64,000 bases of DNA, from contig NZ_LMLA01000008.1 in assembly GCF_001421765.1 (NCBI RefSeq), positions 310,906 to 374,905 of the forward strand. The letters run 5' to 3'. Below are positions 11,138-20,545 of the stretch, piece after piece. The position numbers were made by a program, and so were the translations under genes. The notes below the pieces were generated by a model that had not been told where the DNA came from, did no database searches, and saw nothing but the letters and a program-made list of their open reading frames with translations. Each line of letters begins with the position of its first letter. The first letter of the stretch is position 1. Source of the stretch: Sphingomonas sp. Leaf32 (lineage in GTDB: Bacteria; Pseudomonadota; Alphaproteobacteria; Sphingomonadales; Sphingomonadaceae).

Positions 11138-14068
11138 TCAGAAGCGGAAGCGCGCGCCGGCGGTGAAGCGACGACCGAACAGGTCGAAGTCGGCCGACGT
11201 TTCGAGGCCGGTCGGCGTGCCGTAGGGGACCCCCGGCAGGTATTGCGGCTTCGTGTCGAACAGATTGTCGACGTTGAAGTAGAAGGTGAACGCCTTGCCG
11301 ACATCCTGGCTGATCTGGATGTTGTGCAGCCAGTAATCGTCGACCTTGTTCAGCGCCAGCACCGCCGGATCGTTGCTGATGAACCCGTTGCGGATGAAAT
11401 CGCCACCGCTCAGGAAGTTCGTCTGCCAGCTCAGGCCGGTGCCGTTGACCGTGTAGGTCGCACGCGCGTTCAGGTTGTGCGTCGAATAGGCGCTGCGCAG
11501 GGTCGATCCACGACCGAAACCGCCGGCATCCTCTTCCTCCGGCGTGGCAGGGTCGTCCTGCCGCTTGTTGTCGAGCAGATAGGTGTAGTTGGCGGTCAGC
11601 GTCAGACGATCGTCGGTCGCCAGACCGAGCGTGCGACCATAGCGCATGGTCATGTCGATGCCGCGAACCTTGTAGGCGGCGATGTTGATGAGCTGCGCAT
11701 TGACCGTCTGGAGATAGCCGGTCCCGGCGATGCGGATGACGTTGTTGCAGAACACGGAGTCGCCGGTCAGCAGGCACTTTTCAACCGTGTCGCTGCGGTC
11801 GAGCGTGTCGATCGCGCCGTCGATCCGGATGTCGAAATAATCGGCGGTGAACTGGAACCCGGGCAGGAAGGTCGGGGTAAAGACGAAACCGGCGGTGATC
11901 GTCTTGGCCTTCTCCTCGTTCAGCGCCGAATTGCCGCCGACGAAGCCGTTGACGTTCTGGATGTCGGCTTGCGCGTAGCGGAACGTGCCACCGGGGTTGG
12001 CGGCGAAGAACGCCGCGATGCCCGGAACCGTCCGGCAGGCGGAGTCGGCCGCGCCGGTCGAGGTGCGGGTAATGCCGTCGCACGGATCGGTGACCGCTGC
12101 GAAGGTTTCCGACGGGGCGCTGAACAGTTCGCTATTGTTCGGCGCGCGGTTGGCGACGGCGTAGCGGCCACGGAACCGCAGGCCCCGGACCGGCTCCCAC
12201 TCCGCGCCCGCGTTCCAGCTGAACACGCTGCCGACGGTCGAATAGTCCGAATACCGCACCGCGCCGTTGACGCCGAGATATTCGAAGAAGCCGCGATCCG
12301 ACAGCAAGGGCACGTTGATTTCGCCGAACGCTTCCTTGACGTCCTGCGACCCGGAAAGATCGGGAATCTGGTTGCCCGAATTGCCGCCGGTGTTGGTCAG
12401 GATGTCGAGATCGTCGAAGACCGATTCATAGCGATATTCGACACCGGCCGAAATGCCGACGCCGCCGGCGCCCAGATCGAACAGCGACGAATTGGTCAGG
12501 ACCGCAGTCACGACATGCTGTTCGTTGGTGATGTCTTCCGACTTCGGCACGACCGCCTGAACATAGGCCGATGCACGGGGATCGGCGGTGCCCAGTCCGA
12601 ACAGGTTGATCGGGATACAGCCGGCCGCGCGCGCCGCGACGTCGCGGCAGACGATGTCGGTGCCGACCACATTGCCGGTGCCGACCCGGATCGAATCGAG
12701 CGACTGGCGATAGCGGGCCGTGTCGATGTCCTGGCTGGCGTTGAAGTCGTTCAGGTGGCCATAGACATAGCTGATGTCATAATTGAACTTCGCGCCCAGG
12801 TCGCCCCGGATGCCGGCCACGGCGCGCCACGTGTTACGCTCTGCCCGGTTGCTGCGGTCGAACACCTCGTTCTGGCGACGGCGGAAGCCGATCGACGACA
12901 CGTCGTTGGTGGTGATGCCATCCGAATTGGCGGCAGCGATGGCGGCGGCGACCGACGTCGGAATGAACGCGTTGGTGATCGGGATGCCGGCGCCCAGATC
13001 GGCGGTCTGCAACGCAAATGCTTCGAGCGATGCGTTCGAGCTGGTGCGGGCGTAGGTTACTTCCGCATAGGCCTGAATCCGGTCGTTGATCTCGTAGTTG
13101 AAGATACCGTTCGCGAGATAGCGTTCCAGCGGCACAGCGATCCGACGCACGCCGTTGCGGTTGAAGCCGTAGATACCGGTCTGATAGCCCGGCAGCAGCG
13201 CCAGCGAACCGTCCGGACGGTAGGAGAAGTTCGACACGTTACCCGGCAGGACGGCACGCGCGCCACCTGCCGCGCTGAGCAGCTGGAACTGGCCCTGCGG
13301 TGCGAACGAGCTGTAGGCGTTGGGCCCGCAAACGAGATTGGCGCAATCCTGCGCCGAAATCGCGCGGTCGGCCGACAGCAATCCTTCGTCGCGGTCATAG
13401 GTGAAGTTGAACATCGCGTTGCCGCGATCGTCCGCACCCCATTTGGTACCGCCGGTCACGCTGACCATGTAGCGGCCGTTGTCGCCGCGTTCGGTAATAC
13501 CCCCCTGTGCGCGAACCTGCAGCCCTTCGAAGCTGTCCCGCATGATGAAGTTGACGACGCCCGCGACCGCGTCCGAGCCATAGACCGCCGACGAACCGCC
13601 GGTGATGTTGTCGACGCGTTCGAGCAGGTCGACCGGAATGTTGTTGATGTCGACCGCCGTGTCGCCGCCGAACCCGCCGACGAACCGGCGTCCATTGACC
13701 AGCACCAGCGTGCGGTTCGCCCCCAGGCCGCGCAGGTTGACGGTCGACACGCCCGTACCCGACGTCAGGAAGTTGGTGTTGGTACGGGTCGACCCGATCG
13801 CGACCTGCGGCAGTTCGTTCAGAATGTCGGAAACGTTGGCCGAGGCATCCTGCAACAGCTGTGCGCTGGTGATCGTGGTGAGCGGGACCGGGGATTCGAC
13901 TTCCGGGCGTGCGATGCGCGAACCGGTGACCAGAATTTCCTGCCCGTTGTCGCCTTCGCCCGACGGATCGGTGCCTGCGGTTCCCGGCGCGACCTGTGCC
14001 AGCGCGGGGTTCGCGAACCCGATCAACAACGTCGATGCCAGCAAGGCAGTGCGGACGGACTTCTTCAT
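11138..14068 (-). CDS. TonB-dependent outer-membrane receptor (first of a tandem pair)
   Basis: 976 aa from MKKSVRTALLASTLLIGF, preceded by AGGGGTGA; a longer in-frame start upstream lacks a ribosome site. The signal peptide ends near FANPALAQ. The plug domain follows (about 45-175: QEILVTGSRIARPEVESPVP, then NLRGLGANRTLVLVNGRR and YGSDAVAGVVNFIMRDSFEG), then a 22-strand barrel ending in the aromatic terminus AGARFRF. It imports a substrate across the outer membrane using the TonB/ExbBD energy system. The substrate is unknown. It belongs to the Oar/CirA-like group common in sphingomonads. It is transcribed alone, with a 539-base AT-rich region upstream and a terminator downstream. Confidence 0.93.
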   Translation of the reverse strand: MKKSVRTALLASTLLIGFANPALAQVAPGTAGTDPSGEGDNGQEILVTGSRIARPEVESPVPLTTITSAQLLQDASANVSDILNELPQVAIGSTRTNTNFLTSGTGVSTVNLRGLGANRTLVLVNGRRFVGGFGGDTAVDINNIPVDLLERVDNITGGSSAVYGSDAVAGVVNFIMRDSFEGLQVRAQGGITERGDNGRYMVSVTGGTKWGADDRGNAMFNFTYDRDEGLLSADRAISAQDCANLVCGPNAYSSFAPQGQFQLLSAAGGARAVLPGNVSNFSYRPDGSLALLPGYQTGIYGFNRNGVRRIAVPLERYLANGIFNYEINDRIQAYAEVTYARTSSNASLEAFALQTADLGAGIPITNAFIPTSVAAAIAAANSDGITTNDVSSIGFRRRQNEVFDRSNRAERNTWRAVAGIRGDLGAKFNYDISYVYGHLNDFNASQDIDTARYRQSLDSIRVGTGNVVGTDIVCRDVAARAAGCIPINLFGLGTADPRASAYVQAVVPKSEDITNEQHVVTAVLTNSSLFDLGAGGVGISAGVEYRYESVFDDLDILTNTGGNSGNQIPDLSGSQDVKEAFGEINVPLLSDRGFFEYLGVNGAVRYSDYSTVGSVFSWNAGAEWEPVRGLRFRGRYAVANRAPNNSELFSAPSETFAAVTDPCDGITRTSTGAADSACRTVPGIAAFFAANPGGTFRYAQADIQNVNGFVGGNSALNEEKAKTITAGFVFTPTFLPGFQFTADYFDIRIDGAIDTLDRSDTVEKCLLTGDSVFCNNVIRIAGTGYLQTVNAQLINIAAYKVRGIDMTMRYGRTLGLATDDRLTLTANYTYLLDNKRQDDPATPEEEDAGGFGRGSTLRSAYSTHNLNARATYTVNGTGLSWQTNFLSGGDFIRNGFISNDPAVLALNKVDDYWLHNIQISQDVGKAFTFYFNVDNLFDTKPQYLPGVPYGTPTGLETSADFDLFGRRFTAGARFRF

Positions 14069-14552
14069 ATTCACCCCTGTTTTCTTCAACGCGTCGTAAC
14101 CGCGATGCAACGTGGGGAACCTACTGGCGGCAAATCTTCGGAAGCAATTGCCATTCACCGCAATGGATTAAAATTAGCATCACGTTGTATTTTAGTGACA
14201 GGGTGAGAACGGCAAATTTCCCTGAAGCCGAATTAGGGTAAACTCCTGATCTTGGGATATATTTTAAAGATGCATCGCCATTTTCGGGTTCGCTATTTTC
14301 ATATTATCTTTGATCGCCACCGGCAGTTGACGATGAAAATTGTTTCCATCAGACAATAGTTCGGAAAGATCCGAAAATAAACTGGAAACAATTCAGCAAC
14401 ATTGCCACCTCGCATGAAGGTTGCTGAATGGCCAACGCAGTAGGAATCTCAGGTGATGCCTTGGGTTGAATGCCGATCCGGCCCGCCCCTCTGCACACGA
14501 TCCTTGACGCGGGCTTTCCCAGCGCCGCCGCAGATACCGTTCTTTCCGCACA
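14069..14552. other. AT-rich intergenic control region between two TonB receptors
   Basis: About 480 bases with no convincing gene. Base composition is much lower in GC than the flanking genes (for example TTAAAATTAGCATCACGTTG and stretches such as ATATTTTAAAGATGC), marking it as upstream regulatory DNA of the receptor starting at 14068. An open frame on the minus strand (14349-14693) overlaps the end of the next receptor and a terminator and is not credible. No clear operator was recognised. Confidence 0.6.
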
Positions 14553-14592
14553 AAAAAAGGGCCGCTCCCCGAATGGGAAGCGGCCCTCTCTG
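14553..14592 (-). terminator. Intrinsic terminator of the second TonB receptor
   Basis: On the minus strand the sequence reads AGGGCCGCTTCCCATTCGGG then GAGCGGCCCTTTTTTTTG: a strong GC stem with a short loop and an eight-T run, starting about 15 bases after the receptor stop codon. Confidence 0.92.
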
Positions 14593-14607
14593 GCAGGTTC
14601 GAAGCGA

Positions 14608-17592
14608 CTAGAAGCCGAACTTCGCACCGGCGCGGAAGCTGCGGCCGAAGATGCCGTTGCCACCCTGCACCGGGTTGTAGAGATGCGCACCATAGGTGAC
14701 CGGATCGATCGGAGGCAGGCGATCGAACACGTTCAGCGCGTTCACGTAGAAGGTGAACTTGTCATTGACGTTGAAGCTGACGTTCAGGTCGGCCGTGATG
14801 TAGCTCTTCACGCGGCAATCGACATAGCCCGGGTTGAGCGAGCAGTCGCGATAGTCGCCACCCTGATCCTTCGCCGACAGGTCATAGCCCGAGACGTAGT
14901 TCACGGTACCGGTCAGGTCGACCTTGTCGAACGAGAAGGTGTTCGACCAGTTGCCGCGCCACTTGAACGTGCCGCTGCCCGCCGTCAGGTTGAAGTTGCC
15001 GAGCGTGTCGACATAGGTTTCCTTCGAACCGTCCGGGAAGGTCGTGCTCAGTTCCAGCAACAGGCTGGCGTTGGCGGCGGTGCGCCACTGGAACGACCCG
15101 AAATCGACGCGACCGGTCAGACCGAAGTCCAGACCTTCCGAGAAGATCGTGTCCGAGTTGATGAGCTGCGATTCGACGAAGCCGATGCGCGGACGACCGT
15201 TGGGCAGGTTGACGTCCGGAGCGTCCGGAATGACGTTGAACCCGGCCGGGATCGCCTGACCCGCATAGTAAGCGGCGATCGCAGCAGCGTTCGACGGCGA
15301 GGTGATCGCGCCGGTCTTCTTGATGTTGAAGTAATCGACCGTGAACGTGAAGTTCGGGATCGGCGTGAACTGGATACCCGCGGTGAAGCTGCGCGACTTT
15401 TCCGGCTGCAGGTTCGGCGAGGCGAGCGTGGTCGACCCGATCGAATAGGCAGTCAGATAGGTCGGGCAAGCGGTCGCCGCCGTCGCGTTGTTGGCGCAGG
15501 CCGCGCCATATTGCGCACGGAAGCTGGCCGGCACGTTCGTGATCGACTGGCTGACATAGCCGGTCGTCGGCAGCGCGTTGGCTTCCGCGAAGCTCGGGAT
15601 ACGGAAACCGCGCGACCAGGTGCCACGAATGGTCAGCTGGCGGAACGGCTTGAACCGGGCACCGGCCTTCGGCGAGAAGTTGCTCTGACCACTCGAATAA
15701 TTGTCGTAGCGACCCGACAGGTTGACGTCGAGCATGTCGAACACCGGCGCCTGAATTTCACCGAATGCCGAGGTGACGGTACGATTACCTTCGGTGCCGA
15801 ACGCGTTGATCGTGAAGTAACGCTGCGACGGGCCGTTGGTGTCCGGGTTGGCGCTGGGCGCGTTCACCGCTTCGTAGAACACCGAGCCGCCGACGCCGAG
15901 CTGCAGCGGACCACCGGGCAGTTCGAACAGCGACTTGGTGAAGGTCACCTGCGCCTGATACAGATCCGACGATGCATCGGTGATGTTCACCGGCGTGACG
16001 TAATCCTTCACCGCCTGGCTGTTCTGGCCCGGGTTGACGAAGTTGTACGTACCGTCGGCGATCACGTTCAGCAGGTTCTGGATATAGACATATCCGTCCT
16101 GCTTGCGCTGCAGATCGGTGTGCATCGCGGTCGCGTTGAAGTTGTAGTCGATGTCGTCGAAGATCGTGCCCGACAGGCCGAACGCCGCACGATACACGCG
16201 GCTGCGCGTTTCATTGTACACCAATTCCTGATTGCGACCGAGGATCTGCGCGGTCTGACCGGCGGCCGCGAACGGGTTGTTCGGGTTCAGACGACCGTTT
16301 GCGGCGGTGCAGTTCACGCGCGCGGCGCAGACATAGACCGGCAGCGTCAGGATCGCCGAACCCGGCGCAAAGGTGGCGGCGCCCGACGAGGTCGAGAACT
16401 GCGGGAACAGGATGCCGGTCGGCGCATTGCCGCGGATCGTGCCGGTGCTGCCGGTGTAGCTCGACGTGGTCTGCTGGAAGTTGACCGACAGGAAGGCTTC
16501 CGACGAGTCACCGACCTTGGCGGTGAAGCGGGCCGAACCGCCGAAGCGTTCGATATCCGGCGTCACGTTGCCGTAATTGTTGGTGAAATCTTCCTGGCAG
16601 ATGTTGCTGGTCGGCAGCGTCGCGCTGGCGGCGAGGCTGGCGGCGCTCGGCGTGATCGACGGACCGGCGAAGCAGCCACCGGTCGGGTTCAGGATCTGAT
16701 AACGGCCCGACGTGCCCGGACGGACGTAAAAGGTCGATCCGACGTTGAAGCCGGTCAGGTTGCCTTCGGCATTCTGACCGTTGAAGATGCCGTTCGGGCC
16801 ACCGATGCTGCGCTGGTCGTCGGTGCCGAACACACCCGGCAGGTCGCGGTTCTTCACGCCTTCGCTGCGGAAGTAGAAGCCGCTGATATACGCGTTATAG
16901 CCCTGCTGGTCGAGATCGCCGGTGCCGGCGGTCAGCGTCAGACGCTGGTTCGCGGCAACGCCGGTTTCCGAGATGCCGGCTTCGACGCGGCCCGAAACGC
17001 CCTTGACGCTGCGCTTCGTGATGATGTTGACCACGCCCGCGATCGCGTCGGCGCCATAGGCCGACGATGCACCGTCGCGCAGCACTTCGACGCGATCGAC
17101 GATGTCGTCGGGAATGGTGTTGAGGTCGACGAAGTTGCGCGAACCGTCATCTGCCAGCGGATAATAGGCGGCGCGCAGGCCGTCGAACAGCACCAGCGTC
17201 GAGCTGGTCGACAGGCCGCGCAGCGACACGGCCGACGCACCGCCGGCGAACGCGCCGTTGGCGGTGAACGAGTTGGTCAGCGCCGGGCCGTTGTTCGACG
17301 ACAGCAGCTGGATCGCATCCTGCACCGTGTTGATGCCGCGCGCGTCGAGGTTTTCAGCGGTCAGCGTGGTGACCGGCGAGATGCCGCTGTCGGCGCCACG
17401 CAGGATCGAGCCGGTAACGACGATGTCCTGCGCCGTGTCATCGGCGGGCGTGGCTGGCACGGGAACGGTCGCGCCGGCAGGCGGCACTTCCTGGGCGAAG
17501 GCAGGAGCGGCGAACAGGCCGGCGCCCGCAACCGCAAGGGCGGTCATCGCGGTACCGCGGCGCAGCGAGGTGCGCAACATCGTGGAAATCAT
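14608..17592 (-). CDS. TonB-dependent outer-membrane receptor (second of a tandem pair)
   Basis: 994 aa from MISTMLRTSLRRGTAMTALA; the ATG at 17580 (MLRTSLRRG) is an alternative. The signal peptide runs to APAFAQ. The plug domain has QDIVVTGSILRGADSGISPV, SLRGLSTSSTLVLFDGLR and YGADAIAGVVNIITKRSVKG, and the barrel ends GAKFGF, the aromatic end expected for insertion by the Bam machinery. The overall plan matches the receptor at 11138-14068, though the barrels differ strongly in sequence, so this looks like an old rather than a recent duplication. The substrate is unknown. A G-rich ribosome site (AAGGGG) lies upstream, and the gene has its own promoter region and terminator. Confidence 0.93.
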   Translation of the reverse strand: MISTMLRTSLRRGTAMTALAVAGAGLFAAPAFAQEVPPAGATVPVPATPADDTAQDIVVTGSILRGADSGISPVTTLTAENLDARGINTVQDAIQLLSSNNGPALTNSFTANGAFAGGASAVSLRGLSTSSTLVLFDGLRAAYYPLADDGSRNFVDLNTIPDDIVDRVEVLRDGASSAYGADAIAGVVNIITKRSVKGVSGRVEAGISETGVAANQRLTLTAGTGDLDQQGYNAYISGFYFRSEGVKNRDLPGVFGTDDQRSIGGPNGIFNGQNAEGNLTGFNVGSTFYVRPGTSGRYQILNPTGGCFAGPSITPSAASLAASATLPTSNICQEDFTNNYGNVTPDIERFGGSARFTAKVGDSSEAFLSVNFQQTTSSYTGSTGTIRGNAPTGILFPQFSTSSGAATFAPGSAILTLPVYVCAARVNCTAANGRLNPNNPFAAAGQTAQILGRNQELVYNETRSRVYRAAFGLSGTIFDDIDYNFNATAMHTDLQRKQDGYVYIQNLLNVIADGTYNFVNPGQNSQAVKDYVTPVNITDASSDLYQAQVTFTKSLFELPGGPLQLGVGGSVFYEAVNAPSANPDTNGPSQRYFTINAFGTEGNRTVTSAFGEIQAPVFDMLDVNLSGRYDNYSSGQSNFSPKAGARFKPFRQLTIRGTWSRGFRIPSFAEANALPTTGYVSQSITNVPASFRAQYGAACANNATAATACPTYLTAYSIGSTTLASPNLQPEKSRSFTAGIQFTPIPNFTFTVDYFNIKKTGAITSPSNAAAIAAYYAGQAIPAGFNVIPDAPDVNLPNGRPRIGFVESQLINSDTIFSEGLDFGLTGRVDFGSFQWRTAANASLLLELSTTFPDGSKETYVDTLGNFNLTAGSGTFKWRGNWSNTFSFDKVDLTGTVNYVSGYDLSAKDQGGDYRDCSLNPGYVDCRVKSYITADLNVSFNVNDKFTFYVNALNVFDRLPPIDPVTYGAHLYNPVQGGNGIFGRSFRAGAKFGF

Positions 17593-17760
17593 GTGGTCGA
17601 AGCCCCTTTTTTACGCCTTATCAGGCATTTGGCTATCCCCGTCCCTTCCAAGGAAAGTCCGGTTTGCCTCCAAGGTATCGATCCAATAATCACCGCATGT
17701 AAATACGCCCGACACGCATAGCCGCGTTTTCGTATCGAGTGTAACGAGAAAGCAACACTT

Positions 17761-17773
17761 CGATACAGTATCG
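17761..17773. promoter_or_regulatory. Perfect 13-base palindrome CGATACAGTATCG
   Basis: Arms CGATAC and GTATCG with one central base, lying between the 3' end of the marC-like gene and the promoter region of the receptor starting at 17592. It could be a repressor site. There is no direct evidence beyond symmetry, and its position is downstream of one gene and 180 bases from the other. Confidence 0.3.
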
Positions 17774-17783
17774 ATATATTGTA

Positions 17784-18404
17784 TTACAGAAAGCTCGCCC
17801 GCACCCCGTCGATGACGAATTGCGCCGCGAGCGCCGCCAGCAGCACGCCCAGCAAACGAGTAATGACCGCTTCGATCCGCGCACCGAGCAGCTTCATCAG
17901 CGGTCCGGCCGCCAGCAATGCCGCCAGCGTCAGCGCGAGGATCGTGGCCAGCGCGCCGAGTACCACCGCCCGCGCGCTCCAGTCGCCGACCTGGCTCATC
18001 AGCAGCATGACCGAGGCGATCGACCCCGGTCCCGCGATCATCGGCATCGCCATCGGGAAGGTCGAGACGTCCTCTACCTCGGGCGTCTCGATGATCTTCT
18101 GGGCGCGGTCCTCGCGGCGCTGGGTGCGTTTTTCGAACACCATCTCCAGCGCGATCAGGAACAGCATGATGCCGCCGGCGATGCGGAAGCTGTCGAGGCT
18201 GATGCCCAGCGCCTTCAACAGCGCCTGTCCGAACAGCGCGAACACGACGAGGATGGCGGTGGCGATGCCGACCGCGCGGATCGCCATCGCGCGGCGCTGC
18301 ACATCCGACGCACCGGTGGTGAGACCGGCATAGATCGGGGCGCAGCCCGGCGGATCGATCACCACGAAGAAGGTGATGAGCGACGAGACGAACAGCTCGA
18401 TCAC
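17784..18404 (-). CDS. MarC-family (NAAT) integral membrane protein
   Basis: 206 aa from a GTG start whose GTGA overlaps the folD stop by 4 bases ([20 protein letters not shown]). Six predicted membrane helices: [22 protein letters not shown], the [17 protein letters not shown] segment, [16 protein letters not shown], and the C-terminal pair around [19 protein letters not shown] and [20 protein letters not shown]. The DPPG near the N-terminus and the [15 protein letters not shown] segment are family hallmarks. MarC proteins were once linked to antibiotic resistance, but their function is unknown; they may be small-molecule transporters. Coupling to folD is positional and does not imply shared function. 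Confidence 0.9.
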   Translation of the reverse strand: MIELFVSSLITFFVVIDPPGCAPIYAGLTTGASDVQRRAMAIRAVGIATAILVVFALFGQALLKALGISLDSFRIAGGIMLFLIALEMVFEKRTQRREDRAQKIIETPEVEDVSTFPMAMPMIAGPGSIASVMLLMSQVGDWSARAVVLGALATILALTLAALLAAGPLMKLLGARIEAVITRLLGVLLAALAAQFVIDGVRASFL

Positions 18405-19276
18405 AGCGTCTTGTCGTCGAAAGCGATGCCTTCCCGGCGATGTGCCGCGACCAGCGTGTTGCGCAGCAGGCAGGCGATGGTCATCGGCCCGACGCCGCCG
18501 GGCACCGGGGTGATGGCACCGGCGACCTGCGAAGCGGAGGCGAAGTCGACATCGCCGACCAGGCCCCCATCGGTGCGGTTGATGCCGACGTCGATGACGG
18601 TCGCGCCGGGCTTGATCCACTCGCCCGGCACGAAGTTCGCCCGGCCCACCGCCGCCACGACGATGTCGGCGCGGCGGACATGGTCGGCAAGGTCGCGGGT
18701 ACGCGAATGGGCGATGGTGACGGTGCAGCTCTCGGCGGTCAGCAGCGCCGCCATCGGCTTGCCCACGATGTTCGATCGACCGACGACGACCGCGTCCATC
18801 CCCGACAGGTCGCCCAGCACGTCGCGCAGCAGCAACAGGCAGCCATAGGGGGTGCACGGCACCATCCCCGGCAACCCGGTCGCCAGCCGTCCGGCATTGA
18901 CCGGGTGGAAGCCGTCGACATCCTTGTCCGGATCGATCGTCAACAGCACGGCGTCGGTGTCGAGATGCCGGGGCAGCGGCAATTGCACGAGGATGCCGTC
19001 GACCGCCGGGTCGGCGTTCAGCCGTTCGACCAGCGCGATCAGCTCTTCCTGCGACACATCGGCGGACAGGCGGTGTTCGAAGCTGGCCATCCCCGCCTCG
19101 CGCGTCGCCTTGCCCTTCGACCGGACATAGACGGCGGACGCCGCATCCTCGCCCACCAGCACGACGGCGAGGCCGGCGGGACGGCCAGCCTTGGCCGCGA
19201 ACGCGGCGGCATGGGTGGCGACACACGCGCGCAATTGGGCGGCGAAGGCTTTTCCGTCGATGATCCGGGCTGTCAT
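18401..19276 (-). CDS. folD: Bifunctional methylenetetrahydrofolate dehydrogenase/cyclohydrolase FolD
   Basis: 291 aa from [17 protein letters not shown]. It contains [13 protein letters not shown] with the catalytic lysine, [19 protein letters not shown], the NADP-binding [16 protein letters not shown], and the C-terminal [18 protein letters not shown]. It interconverts 5,10-methylene- and 10-formyl-tetrahydrofolate in one-carbon metabolism in the cytoplasm. The frame is open upstream into the flanking repeat, but the residues there come from the palindrome and are not family sequence; an ATG four codons upstream (MHAG) is a possible alternative. All catalytic motifs are intact. Confidence 0.97.
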   Translation of the reverse strand: MTARIIDGKAFAAQLRACVATHAAAFAAKAGRPAGLAVVLVGEDAASAVYVRSKGKATREAGMASFEHRLSADVSQEELIALVERLNADPAVDGILVQLPLPRHLDTDAVLLTIDPDKDVDGFHPVNAGRLATGLPGMVPCTPYGCLLLLRDVLGDLSGMDAVVVGRSNIVGKPMAALLTAESCTVTIAHSRTRDLADHVRRADIVVAAVGRANFVPGEWIKPGATVIDVGINRTDGGLVGDVDFASASQVAGAITPVPGGVGPMTIACLLRNTLVAAHRREGIAFDDKTL

Positions 19277-19333
19277 GCCCGCGTGCATAAAGGGTGCGTC
19301 GAGGGTTCGCCACCCCCGGTTGCCACATTCGCG

Positions 19334-19369
19334 CGTCACCCCGGGCTTGACCCGGGGTCCCGCTTCTTC
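19334..19369. repeat. Left arm of a perfect 36-bp inverted repeat bounding a GIY-YIG gene
   Basis: This arm (core CCCCGGGCTTGACCCGGGG) is the exact reverse complement of 19683-19718, 36 of 36 bases. The stop codon of the GIY-YIG gene uses bases 19368-19370, so the coding region runs directly into the arm. Each arm is itself partly palindromic, as in REP elements. Confidence 0.95.
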
Positions 19370-19670
19370 AGCCGACGATGGTTGTGGAAAGGTCGCGCCA
19401 GTCCGGATTGCCACGTTCGATCAGCTCGATTTTCCACTCGCGGTGCCAGCGTTTCATGCGCTTCTCCTGCGCGATGCAGGATAGGATGTCTTCGCCGCGT
19501 TCTGCCCACACCAGCCGGTCGAGACTGTACTTGGCGCAGTGAATCGAGCCGCCACCGGTTCGGTGCTGGTGGATGCGGGTCGGAAGGTCCGCCGTCACGC
19601 CGACATAGGTCGCACCGCGATAGCGGTCGGCCATGATGTACACCCAGCCGCCTTTCTCCTCTTTCGTCAT
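19368..19670 (-). CDS. Small GIY-YIG endonuclease-domain protein inside a repeat pair
   Basis: 100 aa, a single GIY-YIG domain of the UvrC/URI type: [19 protein letters not shown] gives the VYI and YVG strands, followed by the catalytic arginine region [13 protein letters not shown] and a C-terminal glutamate helix [19 protein letters not shown]. Proteins of this size cut or nick DNA, though most members have no assigned role. The gene almost fills the space between two identical 36-bp inverted arms: its stop touches the left arm, and its start lies 12 bases from the right one. No good ribosome-binding site is seen before the ATG. The arrangement resembles repeat elements carrying the enzyme that moves them. 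That link is inference. Confidence 0.9.
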   Translation of the reverse strand: MTKEEKGGWVYIMADRYRGATYVGVTADLPTRIHQHRTGGGSIHCAKYSLDRLVWAERGEDILSCIAQEKRMKRWHREWKIELIERGNPDWRDLSTTIVG

Positions 19671-19682
19671 TGTCGGAGAGAA

Positions 19683-19718
19683 GAAGAAGCGGGACCCCGG
19701 GTCAAGCCCGGGGTGACG
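19683..19718. repeat. Right arm of the 36-bp inverted repeat
   Basis: Exact reverse complement of 19334-19369. It lies between the GIY-YIG start codon and the beginning of the trehalose operon. The same repeat family occurs as an imperfect pair without a gene at 23724-23807. Confidence 0.95.
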
Positions 19719-19801
19719 GAGAGGCGCAAGCGATGCGCCTGTACGTCAAAATACGCCGCACCTGCGAAACGATTTCGCGTCACGCCGCGTTCATCGCCGC
19801 G

Positions 19802-20545
19802 ATGCCGTACCAGGACCTCCCTCCCCCGCCCGCCGGCCTGCTCGATGATGCCGGCCTGTTCCTCGATTTCGACGGCACGCTGGTCGAACTGGCCGACAAG
19901 CCCGATGCCGTGGCGGTCGACGCCGCGCTCCATGCACTGCTGCGTCGCCTGCCCGAACGGCTGGACGGACGGGTCGCGATCGTCAGCGGGCGGTCGATCG
20001 CGCAGATCGACGGCTTTCTGGGCGACACGATCCGCAACTTCGCGGTCGTGGGCAGCCATGGCGCGGAAATCCGCCCCGCCGGGGGCGAGACCCTCCTGCC
20101 CGACCGTCCGGCCAGCCTTGCCGCGGCCGAGCGTGCCTTTACCGAACGCTTCGCCGACGATCCCCGGGTCGTGATCGAGAGTAAGACCCTGGGCGTCGCG
20201 ATTCATTATCGCGGTGCGCCGGAGGTCGAACAGGAGGCACACGCGCTGGTCGACGCTTTCGCGCAGCGCGACGGGCTGACCGCGCAAGGCGGCAAGATGA
20301 TGATCGAACTGCGCATGGCCGGCCATGACAAGGGCACCGCGATCGCGACCCTGTGCGAAGGCGCGCCCTTTGCCGGCCACGCGCCGGTCTTCGTCGGCGA
20401 CGACCTGACCGACGAACCGGGCATGATGGTCGCCGCGCATCATGGCGGCGCGGGCATATTGATCGGACCGATGCGCGATACCGCCGCGGCGTATCGGCTG
20501 GACGACGTCGCCGCATTCCTCGACTGGCTGGAGACAAACGCATGA
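19802..20545 (+). CDS. otsB: Trehalose-6-phosphate phosphatase
   Basis: 247 aa from MPYQDLPPPPAGLLDD; an ATG at 19733 (MRLYVKIRR) is a possible earlier start, but the family sequence begins here. HAD-superfamily fold: nucleophile motif LFLDFDGTLVEL, motif II VSGRS, the cap domain, and the C-terminal VFVGDDLTDEPGM metal site. It removes phosphate from trehalose-6-phosphate made by OtsA (22335-23717). It is the first gene of a three-gene operon, overlapping the GH15 gene by ATGA. Trehalose serves as an osmotic and desiccation protectant. Confidence 0.93.
   Translation: MPYQDLPPPPAGLLDDAGLFLDFDGTLVELADKPDAVAVDAALHALLRRLPERLDGRVAIVSGRSIAQIDGFLGDTIRNFAVVGSHGAEIRPAGGETLLPDRPASLAAAERAFTERFADDPRVVIESKTLGVAIHYRGAPEVEQEAHALVDAFAQRDGLTAQGGKMMIELRMAGHDKGTAIATLCEGAPFAGHAPVFVGDDLTDEPGMMVAAHHGGAGILIGPMRDTAAAYRLDDVAAFLDWLETNA

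Noticed and set aside
11243..14206. A 987-codon open frame opposite the first TonB receptor
   Set aside because: Same reason: a codon-bias shadow with no recognisable protein sequence.
14470..17721. A 1083-codon open frame on the plus strand opposite the second TonB receptor
   Set aside because: It is the mirror of a real, motif-bearing receptor gene in GC-rich DNA. The translation is rich in Arg, Gly and Val without any domain, and it has no credible ribosome site.
19334..19718. A standard insertion sequence
   Set aside because: No transposase fold, no target duplication that can be seen by eye, and the only gene is a GIY-YIG protein of 100 residues, so it is reported as an unusual repeat unit instead.
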